Source: CAZSVI01 sp964610205 (lineage in GTDB: Bacteria; Bacillota; Clostridia; DSM-8532). Taken from it: DNA of 19,429 bases. The DNA lies in NCBI GenBank assembly GCA_964610205.1, contig CAZSVI010000074.1, positions 1-19,429 of the forward strand, read 5' to 3'. A program made the translations under genes and the position numbers. This document shows, in pieces, positions 7,697 through 14,625 of the stretch (the first letter of the stretch is position 1; each line of letters starts with the position of its first letter). The notes below the pieces were generated by a model. That model was not told the origin of the DNA, did no database searches, and saw nothing but the letters and a program-made list of their open reading frames with translations.

Positions 7697-9471
7697 TCTT
7701 ACCAAACCTGGCATGCAACCGGGAAGGATATGGATCGTCCCTTGAACCGTGCTGGAGATATTGCCTCCCTCCGTATTTACGCACAAAGGCCGCAAACCGG
7801 AAGCCGGACCACCGTAAAAGCCTGTGGATAGAAAATCCTGCAATAGCTCAGAATGGATATGATCTGGTTAAAAGAATTCTTACAATGGATATTGAAAAAA
7901 TTGCTTATGAAAAAGAAATTGATATGCTCGGGATTTCTTGCGTGAATGAATTCAACCGGATGGAAGATATATCTGAACCATATAAAACCAATCTCATTCC
8001 GCCTCCTTTTAATGATAAATGGGGAAAAACAGGAGTGAATCCGCTGGAATATCTGGATGATGCAAGAAGCATAGTGGTTATCGGCATTGGCTATCCTGAA
8101 GAATGCTCAAATATCACAAAAAAATTAAATGCGGTGCAAAACGATAATAGCCGGCCCGATAAGCCATCCCATCTGATTGTTTCAGGAATAGCTTTTCCTG
8201 ACGAATACAGCAGTTCAGGCGCTATCTCAATTGTAGAATCGGCAATAAAAGAAAAGCTTATGGATGCAGTACTTGATATATCAAGGTATCTTGAAGAAAA
8301 AGGGTATTCAGCAATAGGGCTTACATATCTCGCCGATAATATTGCAGCAAAAAAATGCGGTCTTGGAACTCTTGATGAAACCGGCAGCCTTGTGACTCAT
8401 GAATTTGGCACGCGCCAAATATACACAACCATATTGACCTCCGCTCCGCTTACGGAAACTCAGGCAATCCGTAATGGCACAAAAAAACGGCCGGTTCCCT
8501 TCTGTTCTGAAAAGCTGCTTACAGCCAAGATAAAAGCACTGGCCTGTGGAAAGCTGTCCGGAGTTACGGGAATTGCTCCGGTGGAACGTTTTTCGGGACT
8601 CAAGCAAGAGCTTGGAAAGATATATAATGAAGCAGACTGCGGGATAAGCGTAACGGATTGTAATGAACGTATGGGCGGAACAAATGTGGAAACGTCAATT
8701 CATATAAAACAAAATGTATTCAAAGATCCGCACGATTATCTGCCTGATGCCAGATCCGTTATAGTAATCGGTATCTCATATCCGCAGACCATAACGGAGC
8801 GGGCGGAGCAGCCCCCTGCGGAAGCAGTGGGGCCATATTCCATGTTTGCGCAGCATACCGCATGGAGAATGCTTGACGAATGTGCATTTGACATAGTAAA
8901 GATGCTCGGATTATATGGGTACAAAGCCGTTCCGACAGAAGACCTTTGCGGAACAGCGTCAAAAATCGCACACACCTTTGGCGAGATAATTGATGCAAGG
9001 GCAAATGCCCATCCTGCCATGCTGGCAGGTCTATGCAGCATCGGCTGGTGCGGCATGCCTATCTCGGAGGAATCGGGTATGTGCCGGAGGTATTTCGCCA
9101 TTGTTACCGATGCGCCGCTTGAGCCGAACGAACCATCCTCCGGGAGATCCGTATGTGACGGCTGCCGAGAATGCATATCAGCCTGTCCCGTAAATGCAAT
9201 ATCGTCCAAGGGAGCCTTGTTGGTCTCAGGAGGCATCACATGGGAGCAGGGTAAAATAGATACATTGCGGTGCGACTGGGCAAAACGGTACGGCTTTATT
9301 GCGGAAGAAGGCCCCAAATATATGGGAAGCCGTACCAATATAATGCCGCCGGATAAAATCACGCCGCAGGATATTGTCGATGCGATGAGGCAAATGGATC
9401 CGCTGCAAAAAAGGATACCCTGCATTGTAGAAAAATGTATCCTAAAATGTCCGCATTCATACCGCAGATAG
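7645..9471 (+). CDS. QueG-like 4Fe-4S protein, remainder of the frameshifted gene, two further QueG-like repeats
   Basis: This 608-codon frame continues the preceding gene after the frameshift. Its ATG at 7645 is internal and has no ribosome site. Residues 1-60 complete module 1 (PDKVDEHVILPNLACN, then CWRYCLPPYLR). Module 2 (about 85-270) repeats the fold without an iron-sulfur motif: DMLGISCVNEF, ARSIVVIGIGYP, and CGLGTLDETGSLVTHEFGTRQ. Module 3 (about 291-560) has KLSGVTGIAPVERF, ARSVIVIGISYP, AGLCSIGWCGMPISEESG, and a second 4Fe-4S motif CDGCRECISACP (C504, C507, C510, C514), then LRCDWAKRYGF, which matches FRCAWAERF after module 1. The C-terminus has CIVEKCILKCP. Known QueG proteins have one catalytic domain with cobalamin and two 4Fe-4S clusters, so a three-module protein is unusual. 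A strong hairpin follows the stop codon. The reaction is unknown. Confidence 0.8.
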   Translation: MGRTFSDKIPDKVDEHVILPNLACNREGYGSSLEPCWRYCLPPYLRTKAANRKPDHRKSLWIENPAIAQNGYDLVKRILTMDIEKIAYEKEIDMLGISCVNEFNRMEDISEPYKTNLIPPPFNDKWGKTGVNPLEYLDDARSIVVIGIGYPEECSNITKKLNAVQNDNSRPDKPSHLIVSGIAFPDEYSSSGAISIVESAIKEKLMDAVLDISRYLEEKGYSAIGLTYLADNIAAKKCGLGTLDETGSLVTHEFGTRQIYTTILTSAPLTETQAIRNGTKKRPVPFCSEKLLTAKIKALACGKLSGVTGIAPVERFSGLKQELGKIYNEADCGISVTDCNERMGGTNVETSIHIKQNVFKDPHDYLPDARSVIVIGISYPQTITERAEQPPAEAVGPYSMFAQHTAWRMLDECAFDIVKMLGLYGYKAVPTEDLCGTASKIAHTFGEIIDARANAHPAMLAGLCSIGWCGMPISEESGMCRRYFAIVTDAPLEPNEPSSGRSVCDGCRECISACPVNAISSKGALLVSGGITWEQGKIDTLRCDWAKRYGFIAEEGPKYMGSRTNIMPPDKITPQDIVDAMRQMDPLQKRIPCIVEKCILKCPHSYRR

Positions 9472-9486
9472 TCGAAAACATACCGG

Positions 9487-9520
9487 AAGAGGACGGTTCC
9501 GCAGTAAGAACCGTCCTCTT
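9487..9520 (+). terminator. Terminator-like hairpin after the QueG-like gene
   Basis: A perfect 13-bp stem (AAGAGGACGGTTC at 9487-9499 with its complement at 9508-9520) surrounds an 8-nt loop, starting 15 nt after the stop codon. The 3' flank lacks a long T run, so it may act as a weak terminator or a 3'-end stabiliser. Confidence 0.6.
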
Positions 9521-9817
9521 GCCATATTGGCATAAAAAACCGTCGTGGTAACGAGTGTTTTATAACATTTCATTTTATTAGTTCTTTTCAAAGCGTTACA
9601 AATACATTTTCTTGATGTTGTGGCCTGCACACCCAAAAAACATACGTTACAGGCCGCTGTTAGTGCGCTCCAAAAATCAAGCACGCGGCTTTCCGCCCAT
9701 TTTCCGCGCATTCTCCTGCAAAAAAAGCGTTAAATATTCAGATATTCGCCGTTTTTTACAGAATTTACACGAAAAACTGAATCAAAAATCTGCATACCCG
9801 GCTTTCCGAGCGCGCTC
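9521..9817. other. Intergenic region between convergent operons, no gene seen
   Basis: No reading frame here resembles a protein. The region contains a small inverted repeat GCCATATTGGC just after the hairpin, one copy of a dispersed hairpin repeat (9616-9654, listed separately), and a 10-bp palindrome GAGCGCGCTC (9808-9817) directly after the permease stop codon on the minus strand. No clear T-tailed terminator for the minus-strand permease gene was found. Confidence 0.6.
9616..9654 (-). repeat. Dispersed hairpin repeat, copy A
   Basis: Read on the minus strand, this 39-nt unit starts GCCTGT and ends CAGGCCACAACA. The terminal GGCCTG and CAGGCC pair to form a hairpin. It aligns with 14528-14567 (plus strand) at about 32 of 40 columns with one gap, including an identical 12-nt 3' end. 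Both copies lie in intergenic DNA, in opposite orientations about 4.9 kb apart. Confidence 0.6.
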
Positions 9818-10702
9818 TTAGCCTTTTACACTACCATATATGATTCCTTTTGAAAAAAATTTCTGTACGAAAGGATAAATCAATAAAATGGGTGCCATTG
9901 CCACAAAAATTTGCGCCGCTCTGCTGTTTTTCTCGCACACATTCATAATATCCTCAATATTCCGCAATGTTATCAGATCTATGTTTCTCTGTACGATTAC
10001 TGTCTGAAGATATGTTTGCAGTGGATAATTCACAGCTCTGTTCATATAAATCATGCCGTCGAACCATGCATTCCAGTGTCCTACGCTGCAAAACAACGTT
10101 AGCGTGGCAATAGCCGGCTTTGAAAGCGGAAGATATATTTTAAACAAAGCCGTCCAATGTCCGGCACCATCCATAAATGCCGCATCTTCAATTTCCTGCG
10201 GCAACGCTTTAAAAAAGTTCTGCAATAGTATAATATTAAACACAGGCACTGCCGAAGGTATTATTAACGCCCAGATTTTATCGATCAACCCCAGATATCT
10301 TACTACAAGATAGGTTGGAATGAGTCCTCCTCCAAAAAGAATAGTAACCATAAAATACCATACATAAGCCTGCTTGAATTTAAAGACTTTATTACTTTTG
10401 GAAATCGGGTATGCAGCCAGAAGGGTTAAAAGCATATTTACAGGTACGCCGATTCCCAACCTCTTTATTGTTACAAAAAAAGAGGTGTAGAATTTATGCT
10501 CATTAATGACGAACCTGTAAGCCTGCAGTGTAAAATCGACAGGCCAGAGCTTCACTATACCCGCCTCAGAAGCTGCGGCCGAGCTGAAAGAAATCGCCAG
10601 TATGTTTATTACCGGGAACAGGCATAATAGAGCCACTGCGATAATAAATGTATAATTGAAAAACAAAAAAAACTTTCTGCCGAATGATTCTTTGTACTGC
10701 AT
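9818..10702 (-). CDS. Carbohydrate ABC transporter permease, LplC/YtcP-type (CUT1)
   Basis: This is an inner-membrane permease of about 294 aa with six predicted helices. It is one half of the channel that imports a carbohydrate delivered by the lipoprotein encoded upstream. The EAA motif that contacts the ATPase is clear: EDAAFMDGAGHWTALF followed by KIYLPLSKPAIATL. The C-terminus YPFVQKFFSKGIIYGSVKG is typical of this subfamily. The frame opens at ATG 10720 (TGATG overlap with the other permease gene), but that start has no ribosome site. ATG 10702 (MQYKESFGRKFF) has GGGAG about 11 nt upstream and matches the usual family N-terminus, so it is chosen. It is last gene of the transporter operon. 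No ATPase gene is present; a shared MsmX-type ATPase is the usual solution. Confidence 0.9.
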   Translation of the reverse strand: MQYKESFGRKFFLFFNYTFIIAVALLCLFPVINILAISFSSAAASEAGIVKLWPVDFTLQAYRFVINEHKFYTSFFVTIKRLGIGVPVNMLLTLLAAYPISKSNKVFKFKQAYVWYFMVTILFGGGLIPTYLVVRYLGLIDKIWALIIPSAVPVFNIILLQNFFKALPQEIEDAAFMDGAGHWTALFKIYLPLSKPAIATLTLFCSVGHWNAWFDGMIYMNRAVNYPLQTYLQTVIVQRNIDLITLRNIEDIMNVCEKNSRAAQIFVAMAPILLIYPFVQKFFSKGIIYGSVKG

Positions 10703-10719
10703 TATTAAGTACACTCCCA

Positions 10720-11622
10720 TCAGAATATTCTATAACCACTCAATTTATATGCCATCTTGTACGAAAAAACAATTATAAAAAATGAAATTATGGACTTAAA
10801 CAATCCTGCAGCAGTTGCTATACTGAACTGGGCTTGTTCGATGCCCATCCGGTAAACCAACGTATCAATAATATCCCCACTCTGACGTGTAATCGGGCTT
10901 ATCAGATTATATACCTGGTCAAAGCCGGCATTTAAAATACTTCCGAGGCTTAAACAGGTGATTAGCAGGACAGTGGGCAGAATCCCGGGTAATGTGATAT
11001 GCAGTGTCTGCTTCCAGCGTCCGGCGCCATCTACAATTGCAGCTTCATATAAAGATGGGTCAATTCCAGATAATGCTGCAATATAAATTATTGATGCCCA
11101 TCCAAATTCCTTCCAAATATTAGTAATTACCAGGACGTATGGGAAAATACTGTTATTACCAAGAAAAAAAACAGGTTTGATTCCTACGATTCCTAATAAC
11201 TGATTTACAACTCCGCCGGTCGGTGAAAGAATATCTATAAATATACTTGAGAGGAGAACCCATGAAATAAAATGCGGCATGGTTACTATTGTCTGCACAG
11301 GCCTTTTTATCTTTGATATCCCAATTTCATTCAGCAAAATGGCAAATGTTACAGGTATTGTTATACCTACGGCAATTTTCATGCAGGCAATAAAAACAGT
11401 ATTAAAAATTGCCTGCCAAAAACCGGGTGTAGTAAACAGAACATTAAAATTTCTGAAGTTAACCCAGCTTGATTTAAAGAATCCAAGCGCAGGAATATAT
11501 TTCTGAAAGGCGATTATTATACCGAGCATAGGAACATAATTGAATATAAATAATATAATTACCGACGGCAATATCATCAGGTGCAGCGGAATCTGATTCA
11601 GTAATCTTTTATTATAGGTCAT
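10720..11622 (-). CDS. Carbohydrate ABC transporter permease, LplB-type (CUT1)
   Basis: This is the partner permease of about 300 aa with six predicted helices. It starts MTYNKRLLNQIPLHLMILP, followed by the first helix and then YVPMLGIIIAFQKY, a signature of LplB/YtcQ-associated permeases. The EAA loop is YEAAIVDGAGRWKQTLHITLPGI. The frame can open at 11664, but ATG 11622 carries a strong AGGAG site 7 nt upstream, and the longer start would lie inside the upstream hairpin, so 11622 is preferred. Its stop shares one base with a possible start of the next permease gene, showing tight coupling. It lies 90 nt after the binding-protein gene, with a strong hairpin between them. Confidence 0.92.
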   Translation of the reverse strand: MTYNKRLLNQIPLHLMILPSVIILFIFNYVPMLGIIIAFQKYIPALGFFKSSWVNFRNFNVLFTTPGFWQAIFNTVFIACMKIAVGITIPVTFAILLNEIGISKIKRPVQTIVTMPHFISWVLLSSIFIDILSPTGGVVNQLLGIVGIKPVFFLGNNSIFPYVLVITNIWKEFGWASIIYIAALSGIDPSLYEAAIVDGAGRWKQTLHITLPGILPTVLLITCLSLGSILNAGFDQVYNLISPITRQSGDIIDTLVYRMGIEQAQFSIATAAGLFKSIISFFIIVFSYKMAYKLSGYRIF

Positions 11623-11642
11623 ATAACCACTCCTGTAATAGA

Positions 11643-11684
11643 TTTTCTGCCTGACATTTTTCAAATAAACTGTCAGGCAGAAAA
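11643..11684 (-). terminator. Intercistronic hairpin between binding-protein and permease genes
   Basis: A perfect 14-bp stem, TTTTCTGCCTGACA with TGTCAGGCAGAAAA, encloses a 14-nt loop between the binding-protein stop codon and the permease ribosome site. Such hairpins commonly protect the binding-protein message and lower read-through into the permease genes, giving excess binding protein. That role is inferred from position. Confidence 0.65.
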
Positions 11685-11712
11685 GACTTTTGGCAGTATT
11701 TAACCAATTTCT

Positions 11713-13422
11713 TTATTTGGTTGATTCATACCATTCATTGACTTCTTTTACTATATCATCTCCGCCCATTTTCCTCCACTCGCTTACTGCCGAATCAAAT
11801 TCCTCAACAGGTTTGCCCATGATTATCTCGTACATCGCAGTAACCAATTTATCCCACAATACACTTCCTTTTTCTTCCTCTGTCGGTGTGGATGTCATTG
11901 AAAGATACTTATCGCAGACTATCCGGTTGTCGGTCTTATACTCATTGATTACACTAAACGAGCTGTTTTCTCCAAATACCAGATTCATCCCAAATTGAGA
12001 ACGGTCACCATCAAGCGCTTTTAATATATTGCCATAAACCGCCCTCCTGTCACCTCCCAGATTTGTGTCATCGCCGGTTTTAAGAGCTTGTGTAATTTCC
12101 TTGTGCCTGTTCAAATTCTGCCACGGCTGTACCAAATCCCCTAATATTGAATATTTTAATAGCGGGAATCCATCCGGCGCCGTCGAGTATTCATAAAAAT
12201 GTTCATATCTTAATACAATAGATAAATTAGCTATTTTTACCGGCGCCTCAGGATACTTTGTACCTTTCTTAATAAAAATATAATTCTGGACGCTTGCGGC
12301 AGCTTGGGGCTTTGCCGGTGACCCGTCTATCGTAGGGATGGGACATACTATCCATTCAGCCTTTTCGTCAGAATTTATATTTGTCAGTATCTGAGTAAGA
12401 GGAGCGAAATACACGCCATATGCCATTCCGATTCTACCCGCTGCAATACACTCAGCGGTTTTGCCTGAGTCTCTTACCGCAAAATCCTCAACAATCAATC
12501 CCGCTTTATACATATCCTGCAGCTTCTGCAACGCGGGCTTCATCTCGGGCTGAATGTTGCTGTATACAAGTTTGCCCGATGAATCCTCAAGCCACATATC
12601 GAAATAGGCTCCAAAGCCATTTAAAAAGCCTGACATCCCGCAAAATCCCGCGTTTACTTCGAAATTGCCTGCTAAAGCCAATCCATAAGTGTTTTCACCG
12701 CCCAGTTTGTTATTAACAAAGGCGTTGGCTACATTTATCAGATCATCAATTGTTTTAGGTGCGGGCATGTTTACTTTATCAAGCCAGTCCTTCCTCACAA
12801 ATAGTAAAGGTGTATTATCAGGATTACTTCCCGTGATCGGCATGCCCAGAAGCCTGTCGTTAAAAGTATTGTATGATAAGGCAAGTCCGTTATCATCAAT
12901 AGTAAATTGTTTGTACGCGGGAGATGCATATTTTTCGAAAGTATCGGTTATATCTTCAATCAGACCGTGTTCTACAAGCATTCTGAATGTTTTCCTGGAT
13001 ACGGGTCCGAAATCCGGAATATCATCAGATGCAACCGATAAATTCCATTTGTTGTCATACTGATCAGGCGGAGCAGTCCAGAGATACTCGAGCTTTATTC
13101 CAAGCTGTTCCTCATATGCCCTTGCCCATACATTCTTTTCAAGCGAATCCCGGTCCGGGTCACCGGGTGTAAACTGCACATTGTTGTCTATGGATCTGAC
13201 GGCTGTCAGTGTAATAGAAGGCTCATATTTGCCGAAGGGGTCGTAGGATTCTTGTGTACTTGAAGTACCTGGCGCTGTTATAGAGTTCTGATCAGACGCG
13301 GTAGTTTGAGTAACCGGATTTTTCTCTTCCGTTTCTTTTGTTGTACAAGCCGAAAAAAATAACATCATGAAGCATACGCAAATTGCATAAGAAACAAATT
13401 TTGAAAAACTTTTGCATGCCAT
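11713..13422 (-). CDS. Extracellular sugar-binding lipoprotein, LplA-type
   Basis: This is a 569-aa solute-binding protein anchored on the outside of the membrane that captures a carbohydrate for the two permeases. The N-terminus is a lipoprotein signal: KSFSKFVSY, a hydrophobic core, then the lipobox FFSAC with lipidated C26, followed by a Thr/Ser/Gln-rich linker. The mature part has LplA-family traits such as TPGDPDRDSLEKNVWARAYE, GIKLEYLW, IPDFGPV and a C-terminal EWRKMGGDDIVKEVNEWYE. Ligand is unknown; large LplA proteins usually bind complex oligosaccharides. The start is ATG 13422 with GAGGAGG about 9 nt upstream. It is the first gene of the operon, with a candidate promoter just upstream. 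Confidence 0.93.
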   Translation of the reverse strand: MACKSFSKFVSYAICVCFMMLFFSACTTKETEEKNPVTQTTASDQNSITAPGTSSTQESYDPFGKYEPSITLTAVRSIDNNVQFTPGDPDRDSLEKNVWARAYEEQLGIKLEYLWTAPPDQYDNKWNLSVASDDIPDFGPVSRKTFRMLVEHGLIEDITDTFEKYASPAYKQFTIDDNGLALSYNTFNDRLLGMPITGSNPDNTPLLFVRKDWLDKVNMPAPKTIDDLINVANAFVNNKLGGENTYGLALAGNFEVNAGFCGMSGFLNGFGAYFDMWLEDSSGKLVYSNIQPEMKPALQKLQDMYKAGLIVEDFAVRDSGKTAECIAAGRIGMAYGVYFAPLTQILTNINSDEKAEWIVCPIPTIDGSPAKPQAAASVQNYIFIKKGTKYPEAPVKIANLSIVLRYEHFYEYSTAPDGFPLLKYSILGDLVQPWQNLNRHKEITQALKTGDDTNLGGDRRAVYGNILKALDGDRSQFGMNLVFGENSSFSVINEYKTDNRIVCDKYLSMTSTPTEEEKGSVLWDKLVTAMYEIIMGKPVEEFDSAVSEWRKMGGDDIVKEVNEWYESTK

Positions 13423-13448
13423 ATTGAAGATCCTCCTCTCATAGGTAC

Positions 13449-13477
13449 ACTTTACACTTTCTTAGAACAATTGACAA
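13449..13477 (-). promoter_or_regulatory. Candidate promoter of the transporter operon
   Basis: On the minus strand, TTGTCA (13472-13477), a 17-nt spacer and TAAAGT (13449-13454) sit about 30 nt before the binding-protein start codon. The -35 box is near consensus and the -10 box weak, which fits a promoter needing an activator such as the YesN-like regulator. Confidence 0.45.
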
Positions 13478-13498
13478 TTTTCTCTTATAACAACGGAA

Positions 13499-13685
13499 GC
13501 AATTGCTTGCAATTGCAACACACCGTAACAAGATTCTTATATCGAGGCGGGAGTAAAGGATTTTGCTTTGCAAAATCCAGCAATGAGTGACCCGCAAGCA
13601 ATGCTCACCGCCTGATTAAGGTAATTGGTACCCGCCACCTATAGATGTGGGGGATATCTTGGTTCCTGGTTATAGAACCAGATAT
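13499..13685. other. Structured intergenic region, no gene recognised
   Basis: This stretch is unusually rich in pairing elements. Two copies of the self-complementary octamer GCAATTGC lie 2 nt apart (13499-13516). A 9-bp hairpin GGATTTTGC/GCAAAATCC has a 3-nt loop (13558-13578) and is nested inside AGGCGG (13545-13550) and CCGCCT (13608-13613). CCGCCAC/GTGGGGG (13632-13653) is a further near-perfect pair. A bulged hairpin ATATCTTGGTTC with GAACCAGATAT (13654-13685) competes with CTGGTT/AACCAG (13666-13681). It could be a non-coding RNA, a transposon-end relic or a MITE. The rest up to 13882 shows no convincing gene. Confidence 0.4.
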
Positions 13686-13882
13686 ACCGGAATACATTGA
13701 ACTGCTCCTAGAGCTCGTTAGAGACATTTCAAATATTCGTTTAATTACATTATACAAAACCAGCCGGATGAATAACATTGAACAATCTTTACTTTTTAAT
13801 CTTTTTTCTACACAAGGAATTCCCCGATTTTGTAGTAAGACGGATAATAACGGTATAAAAGTGAATTATCAGAATAAAAGTA

Positions 13883-13909
13883 TTGAATAATAAGAATTTT
13901 TGTTATACT
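13883..13909 (+). promoter_or_regulatory. Candidate extended -10 promoter of the RidA gene
   Basis: TGTTATACT is an extended -10 element (TATACT at 13904-13909). A weak TTGAAT (13883-13888) lies 15 nt further upstream. Transcription would start about 80 nt before the RidA start codon, leaving room for the folded leader. Confidence 0.4.
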
Positions 13910-13936
13910 ATAAAATGAATTGATAAAACACAAACA

Positions 13937-13983
13937 GAAAGCCGGATGATGACAACGGGTTGTAAACATACTATTCGGTTTTC
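13937..13983 (+). promoter_or_regulatory. Foldable leader of the RidA gene
   Basis: GAAAGCCG (13937-13944) can pair with CGGTTTTC (13976-13983) through 8 pairs including one G-U. Inside, ACAAC-GG-GTTGT (13952-13963) forms a second hairpin. The structure ends 3 nt before the GAAAGG ribosome site (13987-13992), a position suited to controlling translation. No known riboswitch class is recognised. Confidence 0.35.
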
Positions 13984-14001
13984 GTCGAAAGGATGGTTTC
14001 C

Positions 14002-14463
14002 ATGGATATAAACAATCGTATGAAGGAATTGAATATTAACCTTCCGCCGGTACCGAAAAAAGCCGGTTTGTATGTACCAATGAAGGGGTTTGGAGACAAA
14101 TATGCCTATTTGTCCGGTTTTGGCCCTATAACCGAAGACTTTTCCGTGAAAGGAAAACTTGGGTCAAGCCTGACTGTTGAAACTGGATACCAAGCCGCCC
14201 GTTATTGTATTCTGAACATGCTTGCATCCATCAGGGAAAAAATTGGCGATCTGAATAAAATTAAGTCCTTTATAAAGATTACCGTCTTTGTAGCATCAGA
14301 CAACGATTTTTATATGCAGCCACAGGTTGCAAATGGCGCAACCCAATTATTACTGGATCTGTTTGGTGAAGAAATCGGTTTACCGGCTCGTTCCGCGATT
14401 GGTGTAAATGTGTTGCCGGGGAATATACCGGTAGAAATTGAGGCACTGATTAAACTTACATAG
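14002..14463 (+). CDS. RidA/YjgF family protein
   Basis: A protein of about 153 aa of the longer (about 150 aa) branch of the RidA superfamily. Canonical RidA hydrolyses reactive enamine/imine intermediates released by PLP enzymes; other members act in amine or nucleobase breakdown. Seen: PPVPKKAGLYVPMKG, YLSGFGPITED, ARYCILNMLASIREKIGDL, FIKITVFVASDNDF, and the C-terminal ARSAIGVNVLPGNIPVEIEALI. The last carries the conserved Arg and the VEIEA strand of the active-site trimer interface. ATG 14002 is chosen over ATG 13993 because GAAAGG directly abuts the earlier ATG but lies 9 nt before the later one. It stands alone on the plus strand, with a foldable leader and a convergent neighbour. Its substrate is not evident. 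Confidence 0.9.
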   Translation: MDINNRMKELNINLPPVPKKAGLYVPMKGFGDKYAYLSGFGPITEDFSVKGKLGSSLTVETGYQAARYCILNMLASIREKIGDLNKIKSFIKITVFVASDNDFYMQPQVANGATQLLLDLFGEEIGLPARSAIGVNVLPGNIPVEIEALIKLT

Positions 14464-14503
14464 CAAAAGCCATCCCGCGCAATATTTCAATTGTCAGGCT
14501 CAT

Positions 14504-14611
14504 CTATGCCTCCCCCCTCAATAAGTAGCCTGTTAAGTATATTATATAGGGTATACAGGCCACAACAGTATTTTAACCCGGAGGGCCAGGAAATACATAG
14601 AGGGGGGATAG
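14504..14611. repeat. Composite hairpin between convergent genes, possible bidirectional terminator or small mobile repeat
   Basis: CTAT (14504-14507) plus CCCCCCTC (14512-14519) pairs with GAGGGGGG-ATAG (14600-14611), leaving a 4-nt bulge. The enclosed segment carries the hairpin repeat copy B. The whole 108-bp unit lies between the convergent RidA and ceramidase-like genes, so it may end both transcripts. Its near inverted-repeat ends also fit a MITE-like insertion. Confidence 0.4.
14528..14567 (+). repeat. Dispersed hairpin repeat, copy B
   Basis: A 40-nt unit starting GCCTGT and ending CAGGCCACAACA. GCCTG and CAGGC pair, and GTATA/TATAC extend the stem. It is about 80% identical to the minus-strand unit at 9616-9654. 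Several differences fall within the pairing arms or loop, while the 3' 12 nt are identical. Confidence 0.6.
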
Positions 14612-14625
14612 CAAACTATCAGATG

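Noticed and set aside
9612..9821. A 69-codon plus-strand frame and an opposing minus-strand frame in the intergenic region
   Set aside because: Neither has a ribosome site or family pattern; both cover the dispersed hairpin repeat.
13645..13890. An 81-codon plus-strand frame
   Set aside because: No recognisable motifs, no ribosome site, and it starts inside the hairpin-rich stretch; it looks like chance in intergenic DNA.
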